From positions 2,356,001 to 2,420,000 of the forward strand of contig CM057145.1 of the NCBI GenBank assembly GCA_029964075.1: a DNA stretch of 64,000 bases, given 5' to 3'. The position numbers and the translations under genes are program-made. The notes under the pieces are model-generated. The model was not told the origin of the DNA. It was given only the letters and a program-made list of their open reading frames with translations, and did not search any database. Each line of letters begins with the position of its first letter. Position 1 is the first letter of the stretch. Origin of the DNA: Patiria pectinifera (taxonomy: Eukaryota > Echinodermata > Asteroidea > Valvatida > Asterinidae). Below are positions 62,871 to 64,000 of this stretch, one piece after another.

Positions 62871-62877
62871 TATAAAT
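62871..62877 (+). promoter_or_regulatory. Candidate TATA box
   Basis: TATAAAT lies 79 bases before the ATG at 62950, which puts transcription start near 62900 and leaves a 5' UTR of about 50 bases containing two CTCGACAGA words. Confidence 0.55.
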
Positions 62878-62949
62878 GTGAGTGGATTGCCGGTGTCTGA
62901 TACCAAGCCACATCTCGACAGACCTGACAGAATCTCGACAGAACTCATC

Positions 62950-63001
62950 ATGCAAGCTACACGCCTAGTCTTCGCTCTGCTCTTCGGAGCTCTGCTGATT
63001 G
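62950..63001 (+). CDS. Signal-peptide exon of a secreted protein (gene continues to the right)
   Basis: ATG at 62950 and a consensus donor G|GTAAGT at 63002. The 17 full codons read MQATRLVFALLFGALLI, a typical signal peptide core. The exon ends in phase 1. Peptide hormones, antimicrobial peptides and other small secreted proteins often have such a first exon. The family cannot be told from this alone. Confidence 0.7.
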
Positions 63002-63032
63002 GTAAGTTGCCAACATCTATGGTTTTGTGTTA

Positions 63033-63355
63033 GGTACTGTGGCCTCGTGGTTACGGGCATCGGATTTGTGGTCTGCGGGTAATTCGGCAGGTTGGGGGTT
63101 CGAGTCCAGCGTGGGGTCATGGTGCGTGTGCCCTTGGGCACGGCACTTTATTACTCATTGCTTCTCTCCACCCAGGAGTATATGGGTACCTGTAGAGATG
63201 GTTATTGTGGTTGCTTTACCTTCCTTGCGCCTTACAGGCAGCATCGAAGGTAAAGCATCGAGGGTTTTTGCCCGTTGAAACAGGGAAAATAATAATTATA
63301 AAGCGCTTTGATACCCCGTTGCGGCGAGAAAGCGTTATATAAATGCCTGCTATTA
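63033..63355 (+). mobile_element. tRNA-derived SINE (family S2), copy 2
   Basis: TGGCCTCGTGGTTACGGGCA (A box) and GGGGGTTCGAGTCC (B box), GGGCACGGCACTTTATTACT, CTTCTCTCCACCCAGG, then AAAGCGCTTTGATACC and AAAGCGTTATATAAATGC at the tail. It is nearly complete. Confidence 0.9.
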
Positions 63356-63946
63356 TACGTGTAATGGTATCATTAAGGAGACACGTTATCGTAATTTCTT
63401 CACACGATGGGAGACATCAGTCATTAGGGAGACATTTTCATATCTCCCTTATGTCACAGCCCCCTTTTAGACGCACAATTTTACCGTCGCAAATATGTTA
63501 TATTTGTTACTCGTGGTCTAATTTGTAAACATACCGAAATTCATGGGAAAAGGACGGGGGAATATTGGGTTAGGGCACAATTTAGTTTGAAAAATTGTGT
63601 GCACAAGTCTATGGGGATGTCTCCGAAATGTCCAATCCAGGGTAATTATTATTATTACTATTATTACTATAGTTTACAAAAGGTTGCTTACTACATACCT
63701 CGTACAGGTTTCGGCTTAATACCTTGCACAGTGATGAGGAAAGGGCAATCTTCTTCCATTCACTAGGGTATATTGAGTTTGAACGTTTCATGTTATTTCA
63801 AGCACACTTTCTTCCTTGCGTGTTATGCGCATGGACCAAAAAATCTCGTAATACGGACGTTTGTGAACTCATTTTAGTGTGTCTTCAATTATTTTGTTAG
63901 AGTTGTGCTGTCCAGGATGCCAGGTATTAATAATTTCTTTTTGCAG
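63356..63946. other. Intronic DNA, nothing recognised
   Basis: An ATT-type simple repeat is at 63645-63668. No exon is seen until the acceptor at 63946. Confidence 0.5.
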
Positions 63947-64000
63947 CCTCAAATATAGCTCAGGTTACTTGTGTGCATTTTTTTACAACGAATTATTAAT
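63947..64000 (+). CDS. Candidate second exon of the secreted-protein gene, cut by the window end
   Basis: A good acceptor (TAATTTCTTTTTGCAG) precedes CCTCAAATATAGCTCAG. With phase 1 from the first exon the frame continues ASNIAQ, a plausible end of the signal peptide. A donor may follow at CAG|GTTACT; otherwise TAA comes in frame at 63997-63999. Confidence 0.4.

Overview
The window is a piece of a repeat-rich animal genome. Genes are split into short exons with GT...AG introns, intergenic DNA is AT-rich, and there are many tRNA-derived SINEs, many miniature inverted-repeat elements and one LINE fragment. The gene content (a chondromodulin/tenomodulin-type BRICHOS protein and HTATIP2/TIP30) fits a marine invertebrate deuterostome. 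An echinoderm is my best guess; a hemichordate or cephalochordate is possible. The species cannot be fixed from the sequence alone.

Layout. From 5.35 to 9.58 kb, minus strand, lie five exons of a chondromodulin/tenomodulin-like type II membrane protein: transmembrane segment, long acidic Ser/Gly stalk, BRICHOS domain, furin-type RIRR site, and an RGD-containing six-cysteine C-terminal peptide. Its most likely first coding exon is at 32.75-32.83 kb, across a 23-kb intron full of repeats (10-32 kb). A paralogous first exon (38.07-38.19 kb) and transmembrane exon (36.41-36.88 kb) form a second, shorter gene that ends in a stop codon just where the paralogue has its splice donor, so it has no visible BRICHOS domain. 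From 40.4 to 54.9 kb, plus strand, is a six-exon HTATIP2 gene, head to head with the short paralogue. A 5' exon joins in frame and adds a hydrophobic N-terminal anchor. From 55 to 62.9 kb there are only mobile elements, including a LINE fragment with a nested insertion. At the right edge (62.87-64 kb) a TATA-box promoter precedes a signal-peptide exon that opens another secreted-protein gene running out of the window.

Repeats dominate. Six elements have 8-bp target-site duplications and terminal inverted repeats (hAT-like). One family has TTAA ends and a perfect central palindrome whose core changes in a compensated way between copies. There are at least five kinds of tRNA-derived SINE, several fold-back elements, a (CATAA)n array, a 23-bp minisatellite and a composite tandem repeat. 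The HTATIP2 introns are filled with these elements to within 20-60 bases of several splice sites. No rRNA, CRISPR array or confident functional tRNA was found.
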